Of a DNA stretch of 48,930 nt, positions 1-7,173 are shown one piece after another (within the stretch, counting starts at the first letter, position 1; each line of letters starts with the position of its first letter). Position numbers and translations under genes: made by a program. The stretch comes from UBA2283 sp041658955. GTDB lineage: Bacteria > Patescibacteriota > Microgenomatia > UBA12405. The DNA is taken from contig JBAZZE010000008.1 of assembly GCA_041658955.1 (NCBI GenBank), forward strand, positions 1 to 48,930, read 5' to 3'. Under the pieces are notes generated by a model. That model did no database searches, had not been told where the DNA came from, and saw nothing but the letters and a program-made list of their open reading frames with translations.

Positions 1-411
1 GTCTTCGACGATAACATCGACACGGGTGTATTCCATAAATATTTGTTGCCAGGCTTTTTTATCTTTTTTAGAACCAAAGTCAGAAATATCAAAAACCTCA
101 ACGCCAACTGTGGGTATATTTAAGGTGTCTAAAATTAATTTTGAAGTTTTGACTAAGGAGGTCGAAATAATTATTAGTTTGGATATTTTTTGATTTTCTA
201 GCAAATTGTCGATACCTGATTTTATGGGATATATTTTTAAATCCCCTTTTAAAATCGAATTCCACTCAAATTCGAGGATTGTTTTAAGTGAAGCTTTGTC
301 CAAATTGTTTTTTTGCAATAATTCATTAAAAATCGACTGATGTTTGAGAGGATCGAGAGTTGAGTCAAAGCTATAAACTACACCACCTAAGTCACTAAAT
401 AAATTGGTCAC
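1..411 (-). CDS. HAD-like hydrolase, partial (C-terminus beyond left edge)
   Basis: Reading the minus strand from a GTG at 411 gives an open frame of 137 codons running off the left edge. The N-terminus carries the HAD motif I form SDLGGVVYSFD, followed by a helical cap-like stretch, then a strand ending in a Ser/Thr (IIISTS, motif II-like), a Lys-rich KKDKKAW stretch (motif III-like) and an acidic VDVIVED (motif IV-like). An in-frame stop lies just upstream of the GTG, so the start is well bounded. In motif I the second Asp is replaced by Gly, as in the DxGGV subgroup of HAD proteins, so the substrate cannot be guessed. It is divergent from the CCA-adding enzyme, with 35 nt between the starts. 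Confidence 0.6.
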   Translation of the reverse strand, partial: MTNLFSDLGGVVYSFDSTLDPLKHQSIFNELLQKNNLDKASLKTILEFEWNSILKGDLKIYPIKSGIDNLLENQKISKLIIISTSLVKTSKLILDTLNIPTVGVEVFDISDFGSKKDKKAWQQIFMEYTRVDVIVED

Positions 412-435
412 GAAAATATTTTAACAAAGTTAGGG

Positions 436-441
436 TAAAAT
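436..441 (+). promoter_or_regulatory. -10 box, leaderless promoter of cca
   Basis: TAAAAT lies 5 nt upstream of the ATG at 447, so transcription should start at or next to the start codon. No Shine-Dalgarno is visible and no good -35 is seen. Confidence 0.45.
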
Positions 442-446
442 AACCT

Positions 447-1778
447 ATGGACATAAAGCTACCAGCTAAAGTTTTAAGGGTAATGAAGGTGTTTTGCGAC
501 TCCGGTGCGCAGATTTTTGTGGTGGGTGGAGCAGTCCGAGATTTGTTACTCAACCGTGAGGTAAAAGATTGGGATTTTGCCACCAACATAACTCCAGATG
601 AAATGAAAAAACTATTTCCCAAAAATAGTTTTTGTGAAAATGTTTATGGGACTTTTAGTATCGTACTTAGGGGTGGGGAAATTTTTGAAGTAACCACTTA
701 CCGAACTGAAAGAGAGTATACCGATAGCAGACATCCGGATAAAGTTGAGTGGGGTAAAACTATTAACGAAGACTTAAAACGACGTGATTTTACAATTAAT
801 GCGATGGCTGTTGATATTAATGGCCAGTTGATAGACATCTATGGTGGAAAGGATGATATACAACAGAAATTAATTAGGGCGGTGGGGATTGCCGATGAAA
901 GATTTAAAGAGGATGCTCTACGAATGATGAGAGCAGTGAGGATTGCCTGTCAAATCGAGTTTGTAATCGAAGAGAAAACTTTTGAAGCGATGCAAATTAA
1001 CGCTGAGTCGATAAATAAAATTGCTGGTGAAAGAGTGAGAGAAGAACTGTTTAAAATATTGGGTAGCAGTCATGCAGTCGACGGAGTTAAACTTTTAAAA
1101 TCGGCGGGTTTGTTGGTGCAGCTCATGCCAGAAATTTTGGCTGCTGAAGGTATGAAACAACGGGGTCATCACATTTATGACGTATATACACATAGTTTAG
1201 AAGCTTTGAAGAATTGTGAAAGTACTGATCCACTCACCCGCTTGGCCACTCTAATACACGATATTGGTAAACCAGAAGTAATGAAAGTAATTAACGGCAC
1301 AAATACATTTCATAATCACGATATTGTGGGGTCAAGAATTGCTAATCGGATAGGCAAGCGACTCCGATTATCAAATAAAGAATCAGACAAATTATTTCGA
1401 TTGGTCCGGTGGCATATGTTTACAGCATCTGAAATGCAGACAGACAGCGCAGTGCGACGATTAATTCGAAACGTAACTCCGGAGTACTTACAAGATATGA
1501 TCGATCTACGAAGAGCTGATAGAGTTGGAAGTGGTGCTAAAGAAACATCGTGGCGCTGGGAACTTCTTAAAAAACGTTTTATAGAAGTTCAAAAACAACC
1601 TTTCTCAGTCAAAGACCTTAAAGTAGATGGTAACGATGTGATGAAAATTTTAGGAATTAAACCAAGTCGAAAAGTCGGCGACATCCTAGATAGTTTGTTT
1701 GCCGAAGTTGAGATTGACCCAAAATTAAACGAAAGAGAACTCCTAATAGAAAAGGTCAAAAAGTTTATTGAAAACTAG
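447..1778 (+). CDS. cca: CCA-adding enzyme / tRNA nucleotidyltransferase with HD domain
   Basis: 443 aa. It completes tRNA 3' ends by adding CCA. The class II nucleotidyltransferase head is visible: GGAVRD (27-32), the catalytic DxD in DWDF (41-44), RRDFTINAM (112-120) and the RMMRAVRIA flap (about 159-167). A C-terminal HD domain follows with THS...LIHDIGKPE and a second H..HD at about residues 250-300, as in bacterial enzymes with a fused phosphohydrolase domain. Class II CCA-adding enzymes and poly(A) polymerases look alike; the tRNA in this window has no encoded CCA, which favours the CCA role. The stop overlaps the convergent secF stop in a shared CTAG (1775-1778). Confidence 0.9.
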   Translation: MDIKLPAKVLRVMKVFCDSGAQIFVVGGAVRDLLLNREVKDWDFATNITPDEMKKLFPKNSFCENVYGTFSIVLRGGEIFEVTTYRTEREYTDSRHPDKVEWGKTINEDLKRRDFTINAMAVDINGQLIDIYGGKDDIQQKLIRAVGIADERFKEDALRMMRAVRIACQIEFVIEEKTFEAMQINAESINKIAGERVREELFKILGSSHAVDGVKLLKSAGLLVQLMPEILAAEGMKQRGHHIYDVYTHSLEALKNCESTDPLTRLATLIHDIGKPEVMKVINGTNTFHNHDIVGSRIANRIGKRLRLSNKESDKLFRLVRWHMFTASEMQTDSAVRRLIRNVTPEYLQDMIDLRRADRVGSGAKETSWRWELLKKRFIEVQKQPFSVKDLKVDGNDVMKILGIKPSRKVGDILDSLFAEVEIDPKLNERELLIEKVKKFIEN

Positions 1779-2647
1779 TTTGTTTTAGTAACTGTCTTTG
1801 TTTTCTTGAAGAGAAGTACTAAGGGAATAGCGACTCCAGTACTGGAATATGTACCACAGACAACTCCAATTAACAGAGCTAGGGAAAACCACTTGGTGAT
1901 AGCTCCACCTAATAAGACTAGGGACAACAACATGAAAATAATGGTCATGGAGTTATTAATAGAACGAACAATTACCTCGGACACTGCTGAGTTGGCTAGG
2001 CTTTCCCAATCAAGACGAAAATTCTTTTGACGAAGTTCACGGATACGGTCAAAAGTGACGACAGTATCGTGAACAGAAGCAGAGAGCGTAGTCAAAAGAG
2101 CAGTTACAAAAAGTGAATCTAGTTCGGCCCCGAAAAAGTGACCTAACAATGAGAAGGCTCCTAATAAAATAAAAGCGTCGTGAAGCATGGCTAAAACAGC
2201 GGATATTCCAAACGAAAAGTCATTAAACTTGGAGCCAATAAAAATCAAAAGGGCGAGTGAAGAAAGAATGATAGCAACTAAAGTTTTTTGCATGAGTTCT
2301 TTACCCAGAATCGGACCGACAGTTTCATACTTTAGTTCTAAATACCCAGAATCTAAATTTTTGAATTTTTGATCGAGTGATGTTTTTTGGCTTTGATCGA
2401 TATTGGCAAATTTCAAAGAGGCTTTTTTGGAGTCAAATTGGGCGTCACGGAGATCTAAATTGGTTTCTTTAAAGATTTTTTCTACATCAGCCTTGGCGAT
2501 GTCTTTACTAAACTGAACTTCCCAAACAGAACCTCCGGTAAAATCGGAAGAAAGTCTGAATTGCCACTTAATTATGGAAAAAGCAGAAATGGCAAGAAGT
2601 GTTAGAGAGATAAATAAAAATAAAGGACGAAATTTCATGATGTTCAT
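1775..2647 (-). CDS. secF: Protein translocase subunit SecF
   Basis: 290 aa membrane protein. With SecD it uses the proton-motive force to assist export after SecYEG/SecA. One TM segment at about residues 8-26 is followed by a short periplasmic P4-like domain with FTGGSVWEV, then a five-helix bundle with the conserved SVHDTVVTFDRIRE (about 190-205), which matches the SecF signature. The start overlaps the secD stop as ATGA, so the two are translationally coupled; an in-frame ATG three codons in is an alternative. Length is near the lower end for the family because the periplasmic domain is small. Confidence 0.93.
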   Translation of the reverse strand: MNIMKFRPLFLFISLTLLAISAFSIIKWQFRLSSDFTGGSVWEVQFSKDIAKADVEKIFKETNLDLRDAQFDSKKASLKFANIDQSQKTSLDQKFKNLDSGYLELKYETVGPILGKELMQKTLVAIILSSLALLIFIGSKFNDFSFGISAVLAMLHDAFILLGAFSLLGHFFGAELDSLFVTALLTTLSASVHDTVVTFDRIRELRQKNFRLDWESLANSAVSEVIVRSINNSMTIIFMLLSLVLLGGAITKWFSLALLIGVVCGTYSSTGVAIPLVLLFKKTKTVTKTN

Positions 2648-4020
2648 AGTTGGTTATTTTTTTTAGCTAAGACTCTTAATAAATTACGAGTTACAAAAAC
2701 TCCGGTAAAGATACTGATAAAAATACCTAAGATTAGAGTGAGGGCAAATCCCCTAACCATACCTGAAGTATTAAGAAAGCTCCAACTGAAGGGATTAAAT
2801 AAAATTAATCCAGTAATAATGGTACAGGTGTTGGCATCTTTAATTGAGTCCCAGGCTTTTCCAAAACCCAATTCCATTGCTACATTCCAAGGTTTACCAT
2901 CACGAACTTCTTCTTTAAATCGTTCGAAAATAAGAATATTGCTATCAACAGCCATACCAATAGAGAGGATAAAACCAACAATTCCAGGGAAGGTAAGAGT
3001 GATGGGAATAAGTCGATATATTGTCAAGGTTATTAGGCCATAAATGAATAGACTAAGAACTGATATAAGACCTAAAAACCCATAGTTACCAATCATAAAT
3101 AGTGAGAGAACAATTAGACCGATTAGTCCAGCCACCACACCTTTATGAATGGTATCTTTGCCCAAGGTAGCACCAATAGTTGTCTGAGATAGGATACTTA
3201 TTGGTAGAGGAAGGGCACCAGCATTTAGTTGGGCGGAAAGTTCTTTTGCTGATTTGATGTCGAATTGGCCATTAATAACTGCCTTACCATCGGGAATAAC
3301 ATTCTGGACAGTTGGGTAGGTTACCGGAACATCATCTAAGAAGATAGCGATTCGTTTATTTAGATAATCTTTGGTAGCTTTTTCAAATAACTTGGTACCT
3401 TCAGCGTTGAACTCGAGTCCAACTTCAGGGCGTGAGTCATTGGGATTTATTTGAACAGTTGATTTGACTAGATGTCCGCCATTTATACCAGTGTCATTGG
3501 GAAAAGCTTGAGCAAATGTCGCCGAGGTGGTGGCATCAGTTACCTTGGTATCTTCTCCTCGAAAACTGAGTTGAGCTGTTCGTCCAATTAGGTTTATGGC
3601 TTGGTTGATGTCTTCGATTCCGGGAAGTTCAACCTCAAGTCGATTCTTACCCGAATTATTGGTTAGCTTAACATTGGCTTCGCTAATGCCAAAAAGGTTT
3701 ACCCGACGCTCAATATTGCCCTTGAGTGACTCTAAGGCAGATGGTACATCTCCAGACGGAACTTTAGTCGTATCAATATCGTAAAGCAGGGATGCGCCAC
3801 CGGCGAGGTCTAGTCCATAACGAAGATCGAGATTTTTTTTGAATTGATAGCTACCAATCTTAAAAGAGAAATCTGGTCGATAAAAAGTGTGATCAAAATT
3901 TAGCTTACCCCAATGAAGACTTACTTTCTGAGAGGCTGGTAAATTTATAATCAAACATAAAAAAGTCATTCCCAAAATAGTAAGGAAGACATTTCTTTGG
4001 CGGGAATTTGCTGAAGACAT
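2644..4020 (-). CDS. secD: Protein translocase subunit SecD
   Basis: 458 aa. Partner of SecF in the SecDF export motor. It has an N-terminal TM (about 11-28), the DLAGGASLLYDID motif (about 70-82) of the first periplasmic domain, a long P1 domain, a GATLGKD stretch, and a C-terminal TM bundle containing GMAVDSNILIFERFKEE, the signature TM4 motif. It is shorter than enterobacterial SecD (about 615 aa) and similar to compact Gram-positive or CPR forms. It follows the AbrB-like gene by only 2 nt and overlaps secF by 4 nt. Confidence 0.93.
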   Translation of the reverse strand: MSSANSRQRNVFLTILGMTFLCLIINLPASQKVSLHWGKLNFDHTFYRPDFSFKIGSYQFKKNLDLRYGLDLAGGASLLYDIDTTKVPSGDVPSALESLKGNIERRVNLFGISEANVKLTNNSGKNRLEVELPGIEDINQAINLIGRTAQLSFRGEDTKVTDATTSATFAQAFPNDTGINGGHLVKSTVQINPNDSRPEVGLEFNAEGTKLFEKATKDYLNKRIAIFLDDVPVTYPTVQNVIPDGKAVINGQFDIKSAKELSAQLNAGALPLPISILSQTTIGATLGKDTIHKGVVAGLIGLIVLSLFMIGNYGFLGLISVLSLFIYGLITLTIYRLIPITLTFPGIVGFILSIGMAVDSNILIFERFKEEVRDGKPWNVAMELGFGKAWDSIKDANTCTIITGLILFNPFSWSFLNTSGMVRGFALTLILGIFISIFTGVFVTRNLLRVLAKKNNQL

Positions 4021-4022
4021 AG

Positions 4023-4217
4023 TTACTTAGATGATTTAGTTATAAGTGAAAGCTGGCGGGGATGTCCGCTAAAAAGATAGGTTATAGAAGAATGAGTTTT
4101 GTTGACAGTAACAGTACAAACATCACCTTCTTTGAGATTAAAATCACCAATTGTGGCTGAAGGAATGGTTAGCGCCAGACTGTTGCCTGTTTTAATAATC
4201 TTTCTAACTATCGGCAT
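4023..4217 (-). CDS. AbrB/MazE-type SpoVT-AbrB domain protein
   Basis: 64 aa. The first 45 residues follow the swapped-hairpin AbrB pattern: a basic strand RKIIKTGNSLALTIP, then FNLKEGDVCTVTV. Such proteins are small DNA-binding dimers, often antitoxins or global regulators. No MazF- or VapC-like toxin is adjacent, so an antitoxin role is not supported. It starts 1 nt after the stop of the HTH gene and ends 2 nt before secD, so it belongs to the sec operon and may be an autoregulator. Confidence 0.65.
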   Translation of the reverse strand: MPIVRKIIKTGNSLALTIPSATIGDFNLKEGDVCTVTVNKTHSSITYLFSGHPRQLSLITKSSK

Positions 4218-4218
4218 T

Positions 4219-4809
4219 TTATTTTGACAGATTGTCAGGTTGACCTATAATTAAAGCAGGATAATTTAGAAAGAAGTCTACCATAACTGGGTCACGCTTA
4301 TTTAGTCGAAGACGAAGTTCATCAACCGACATAATCATATAATTTATTTCCCGACCAATAGTAGATTCTTCGGTTTTGATGTAATCACCGACTAATTTTA
4401 AAGAGACATCGCCCACCAATAAAAGATCGACACTATGACTCGAATCAGCAGGACGAGTAAGAAATTCTTGACTATAAAATAAGAATTTTATCTTGCCAAG
4501 TTTTAACTTATTTTCCTGAATTACTGAACCAAGACCGTAATGCTGATGAGCAAGAATTATCAAATCATAATACAAATAATGACTAGGATTTGACCAATAA
4601 TAGAGGCGATTACCTCGTTGTTCTTTTTGGATTATTGAATGTTTCTCGAGGTTTTGGAGCTCTCTTCTTACTGAATTTATTTCCTCTTGAGTCAGGCGGA
4701 CTAATTCCCGGACATAAAACAAACTACCAGGTGAATAGAAGAACAGATTGATGAGCTTTAACCTGGTCTGAGAAGTAAATAGATGAGCGAGACTATGACT
4801 GACCTTCAT
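4219..4809 (-). CDS. Winged-helix regulator with NTase-like C-terminal domain
   Basis: About 196 aa from the ATG at 4809; a TTG at 4827 is also possible. Residues 1-85 resemble an ArsR-like winged helix: LFTSQTRLKLINLFF, FYVRELVRLTQEEINSVRRE (recognition helix) and a wing with QRGNRLYYW. The C-terminal half contains SVDLLLVGDV followed by INYMIMSVDEL, which resembles the core strand pattern of minimal nucleotidyltransferase (MNT) domains, but the GSxxxG...DxD active site is not evident, so it is probably non-catalytic. Either start overlaps the DUF3048 gene, suggesting coupled translation. Its target may be its own operon; that is inference. Confidence 0.55.
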   Translation of the reverse strand: MKVSHSLAHLFTSQTRLKLINLFFYSPGSLFYVRELVRLTQEEINSVRRELQNLEKHSIIQKEQRGNRLYYWSNPSHYLYYDLIILAHQHYGLGSVIQENKLKLGKIKFLFYSQEFLTRPADSSHSVDLLLVGDVSLKLVGDYIKTEESTIGREINYMIMSVDELRLRLNKRDPVMVDFFLNYPALIIGQPDNLSK

Positions 4810-6058
4810 AGCTAATTTTGTTACCAATGGGTAAAATCTCGACCCAAACTCGTCCAGGAACGAAGTTTACTTCAGCACCCTTGCTGTCTTTAAATATGGT
4901 TCGGGATAGACGATTTGCTTTACTCCAAGTAATATCTTCTTTGGTGCCATTTTGTAGAAGAATTCCCTTTCCACTACCAACCATGTCATAAAGATTGTGG
5001 CCATGAATATCGATAGATCTGGATTCTTTAGTAAATTGAATGACTAAGTTTTTGGAGTTAATAACTTCTTTGGTATTAAAATCGATGTGTTGTTTACCAC
5101 CGTTGCTTCGAAGATATTGGTTTGAAGCGGAGTCGTAATTCCAAGTGACGCTGTATTCACCATAACCTTCCCAGAAATTAAAAGAAACTTTGGGAGTTGT
5201 AATAGTCGAGGCGGCAGCATCCTTTTGTTTGAATGTCCAAGATCGATAATTTTTGTCCCAAGATTGTTTTTTGGCTACTGTTTGATTAGTTAAACCACGA
5301 TCCTTGGCGACATTCCACATTTCAGTAGTCGAACAATACATGGTATGTTCTGTAGCTCGGACGTCACCAGTTCGCTCGGGTTCCCGACGGCAGGCTTTGT
5401 AAGAAAGGGCAAATTGAGAAAGATCGCTGGCAGTACCCTGACTGTTCCAACCATAGTCACTAATTTGCTCAATAGCTAAAGCTTTTTTGTTAGTAGTACA
5501 TGGACCCGCTTGGCGTCCAGTAACAGGGTCTTTGGGGGCACTACAATTGGCGCCACCGACATGAGCATAAAGTGGATAATCGGCATATTCAGAGGCTAAA
5601 TCTAAGAAATAAGTGCGGGCGGAACGAACCGGGCCAACGTCATATTTGGTGGCGGCATTACTAACAGCTCCACAATAAAAAACACCCATAAATCGGGTAA
5701 TTCCACCTTCAGCGACAGCTTCATAGACAATATCAGCACCATTTAGACCTGATTGAGGACGAGCATCGGAATGATTTTCAATCATGACTGCCATCGGCCG
5801 ACGCTCTTGCCATATTTTTTGCTCTTCTTGGGTGTATAGGGCACCGTTAAGAGGACAAGCAACATTTTTGGGGCCAGTGAAGGAGATGACACCAGTTTTT
5901 GCTGGTGTGGCGGTAGTATTGGCTACTGGGGTGTCAGTGCCGGTGTCAGTAGTGGTTTTTTTAACAGGTAATATATTGGCGAATAACAAATAAAAGGCAC
6001 CGGAAAATACTAAAAATATTCCGAGATAGGTAATTGGTGGAATTAGTTTGCTATTCAT
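4793..6058 (-). CDS. DUF3048 (YerB-like) membrane-anchored extracytoplasmic protein
   Basis: 421 aa. An N-terminal TM (about 9-28) is followed by a Thr/Ala-rich linker to about residue 60, then the DUF3048 core: RRPMAVMIENHSDARPQSG, ADIVYEAVAEGGITRFMGVF, VGPVRSARTYFLDLASEY and YAHVGGA. The C-terminal half carries a second DUF3048 domain ending in GRVWVEILPIG. The biochemical role is unknown; family members (B. subtilis YerB) are lipoproteins or exported proteins. Here anchoring is by a TM, since I see no lipobox Cys. It lies 8 nt downstream of the DUF4446 gene and overlaps the HTH gene. Confidence 0.8.
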   Translation of the reverse strand: MNSKLIPPITYLGIFLVFSGAFYLLFANILPVKKTTTDTGTDTPVANTTATPAKTGVISFTGPKNVACPLNGALYTQEEQKIWQERRPMAVMIENHSDARPQSGLNGADIVYEAVAEGGITRFMGVFYCGAVSNAATKYDVGPVRSARTYFLDLASEYADYPLYAHVGGANCSAPKDPVTGRQAGPCTTNKKALAIEQISDYGWNSQGTASDLSQFALSYKACRREPERTGDVRATEHTMYCSTTEMWNVAKDRGLTNQTVAKKQSWDKNYRSWTFKQKDAAASTITTPKVSFNFWEGYGEYSVTWNYDSASNQYLRSNGGKQHIDFNTKEVINSKNLVIQFTKESRSIDIHGHNLYDMVGSGKGILLQNGTKEDITWSKANRLSRTIFKDSKGAEVNFVPGRVWVEILPIGNKISYEGQS

Positions 6059-6066
6059 TAAGATTC

Positions 6067-6420
6067 TTAACTGTTAATAGTTTTGATTAGGGCCTTCGTT
6101 TCCTCTTTTGAAAGTGATTGTGATTCACAGGAACCGTTTTTAATGGCCTTGGCGTACACTCGGGTAGAATCGCGAGTATGCAATGAAGTAATAATAACAC
6201 CCGTATTTGTTTTGTCCAACAAACATAAAATAAAACTTTGATCCCCTCCGACATCGTTAAAAGGATTAAATCTGACAAGCTGAAGTTTTATTGACCCTGA
6301 TACAAAAACCGGAGGTTGGTTTGAGGCTGGAGTTTTTAGAATTTTTTTATAAACAATATAGGTAAGATAGACAAGCCAGGCAGTGTTGAGAAATATGATA
6401 ATAAAAAGGAAAGGTGTCAT
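6067..6420 (-). CDS. DUF4446 family membrane-anchored protein
   Basis: 117 aa. One N-terminal TM (about 4-24), then a compact domain with LVRFNPFNDVGGDQSFILCL, ITSLHTRDSTRVYAK and a terminal LSKEETKALI. These match the DUF4446 pattern as I remember it (VRYNPF.D.GGdqSF, LhsRe.tRvY.K, LS.EE). The function is unknown; Firmicutes homologues are small membrane proteins. It is the first gene of the operon leading into secDF, with a -10 box 9 nt upstream. Confidence 0.75.
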   Translation of the reverse strand: MTPFLFIIIFLNTAWLVYLTYIVYKKILKTPASNQPPVFVSGSIKLQLVRFNPFNDVGGDQSFILCLLDKTNTGVIITSLHTRDSTRVYAKAIKNGSCESQSLSKEETKALIKTINS

Positions 6421-6429
6421 AACACTTTA

Positions 6430-6435
6430 ATTGTA
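6430..6435 (-). promoter_or_regulatory. -10 box for the DUF4446-to-secF operon
   Basis: Minus-strand TACAAT, 9 nt upstream of the ATG at 6420, with no Shine-Dalgarno between. It would drive six tightly spaced genes down to secF. Confidence 0.4.
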
Positions 6436-6462
6436 ACAAAAGCGTGAGCTGAAGTAGGCTCG

Positions 6463-6492
6463 TTGTTGTTTTATTTTCGATCGTGCTATACT
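6463..6492 (+). promoter_or_regulatory. Promoter for the two small genes at 6507 and 6642
   Basis: TTGTTG (6463-6468) and TATACT (6487-6492) are separated by 18 nt. This is one of the few start regions here with a recognisable -35 plus -10. Confidence 0.45.
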
Positions 6493-6506
6493 GGCTTTGA
6501 AGCCAA

Positions 6507-6620
6507 ATGAATCAAGAAAATTTTTTAAAAAAGGATTTGATAAAGAGTGCCATTATTAGTCTGCTGTGCATTGGAATTGTGTTAGTGATATTTTTTTCCA
6601 AAATAACCGTTAATTATTAA
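6507..6620 (+). CDS. Small single-TM protein (37 aa)
   Basis: The ORF starts at ATG 6507 and encodes 37 residues: a polar, Lys-containing N-terminus (MNQENFLKKDLIKS) then a hydrophobic helix (AIISLLCIGIVLVIFF) and a short polar tail. It follows a plausible promoter and precedes a gene with a strong Shine-Dalgarno by 21 nt. Single-TM microproteins are easily predicted by chance, but the promoter, the charge layout and the operon position support it. Function unknown. Confidence 0.45.
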   Translation: MNQENFLKKDLIKSAIISLLCIGIVLVIFFSKITVNY

Positions 6621-6626
6621 TTTTTT

Positions 6627-6634
6627 AGGAGGTG
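6627..6634 (+). promoter_or_regulatory. Strong ribosome binding site for the 57-aa protein
   Basis: AGGAGGTG lies 7 nt before the ATG at 6642 and is close to a perfect anti-Shine-Dalgarno match. It contrasts with the many apparently leaderless genes nearby and fixes the start. Confidence 0.75.
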
Positions 6635-6641
6635 AAATTAG

Positions 6642-6815
6642 ATGCCAGTAATTAAATTTTATTCTGTAAAATCTCGAAAATCAGTCGAGGTAGACGTCAG
6701 TAAGGTAAAGAAAGTTATGTTGAAGAATGGAAGACCAGCAGCCGAAGCAGTCGATCCAGAAACCGGAACAAAAATGTTCAAGATTTTGTCCGCTGCAGAT
6801 GCAGCTTTACTATAG
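6642..6815 (+). CDS. 57-aa protein resembling a cysteine-less DUF5679-type zinc ribbon
   Basis: 57 aa, basic, with KFYSVKSRKSVEV at the start, MLKNGRPAAEA in the middle and ETGTKMFKIL near the end. The layout resembles small DUF5679-type zinc ribbons (YCVKCR..., KNGRPA..., CP.CGTK.F+I) as I recall them, but every Cys position is Ser, Asp or Thr and the protein has no cysteine at all. The gene has a near-perfect ribosome binding site and its own terminator, so it is probably highly expressed. Function unknown; a small structural or nucleic-acid-associated role is only a guess. Confidence 0.7.
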   Translation: MPVIKFYSVKSRKSVEVDVSKVKKVMLKNGRPAAEAVDPETGTKMFKILSAADAALL

Positions 6816-6828
6816 GTTTTCCTAATAA

Positions 6829-6866
6829 GATCCCCTCTTTGATGTGAAATCAGGGGGGATTTTTAT
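6829..6866 (+). terminator. Rho-independent terminator after the 57-aa gene
   Basis: A stem formed by GATCCCCTCTTTGAT and ATCAGGGGGGATT is followed by a T-rich run (6860-6865). It separates the small-protein operon from rnpB. Confidence 0.8.
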
Positions 6867-6881
6867 TTGCCTAAAATTTGG

Positions 6882-6887
6882 TAAAAT
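6882..6887 (+). promoter_or_regulatory. -10 box for rnpB
   Basis: TAAAAT, 6 nt before the deduced 5' end of RNase P RNA at 6894. Confidence 0.4.
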
Positions 6888-6893
6888 ATTTTA

Positions 6894-7173
6894 CTTCCAA
6901 GAGGCCGAGGGGTCTGTCCCGAGAATATCGGGAAGGAAAGTCCGAACCACTAAAAGCACGGAGATCGAATATTTAGATCCTGGCGTGAGCTAGGGGCAAT
7001 GCTACAGAGACGAGTAAGGTGATTTGCGCAAGCAAATTACCTGAGGTGAAACGAGCATCCCTCCGGTGGAAATCTTAAGTCGAGACGTTAATATCTAGCT
7101 TTTGAGAGTCTCAGGTAAAGAGAATAGATAAATGACTCCTAAACAGAATTCGGCTTATCGGCCTACTTGGAAG
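6894..7173 (+). ncRNA. rnpB: RNase P RNA
   Basis: The catalytic RNA that trims tRNA 5' leaders. The P1 helix is closed by CTTCCAAGAGGCCGA at the 5' end and TCGGCCTACTTGGAAG at the 3' end. The conserved P4 strands are visible as GGAAAGTCCGAAC (CR I) and ACAGAATTCGGCTTATCG (CR V), and the middle holds AGAGACGAG...GGTGAAACG (CR II/III) around a P12-like hairpin, plus AGATAAATGAC before CR V. About 280 nt is short for a bacterial A-type RNA (usually 350-400), so peripheral helices are reduced. The 3' end overlaps the convergent permease stop by 11 nt and runs into a T-rich stretch inside that gene. Confidence 0.92.

Noticed and set aside
4023..4217. AbrB-like protein as the antitoxin of a toxin-antitoxin pair
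   Set aside because: Neither neighbour looks like a MazF, VapC or other toxin; the upstream gene is a winged-helix protein and the downstream is secD.
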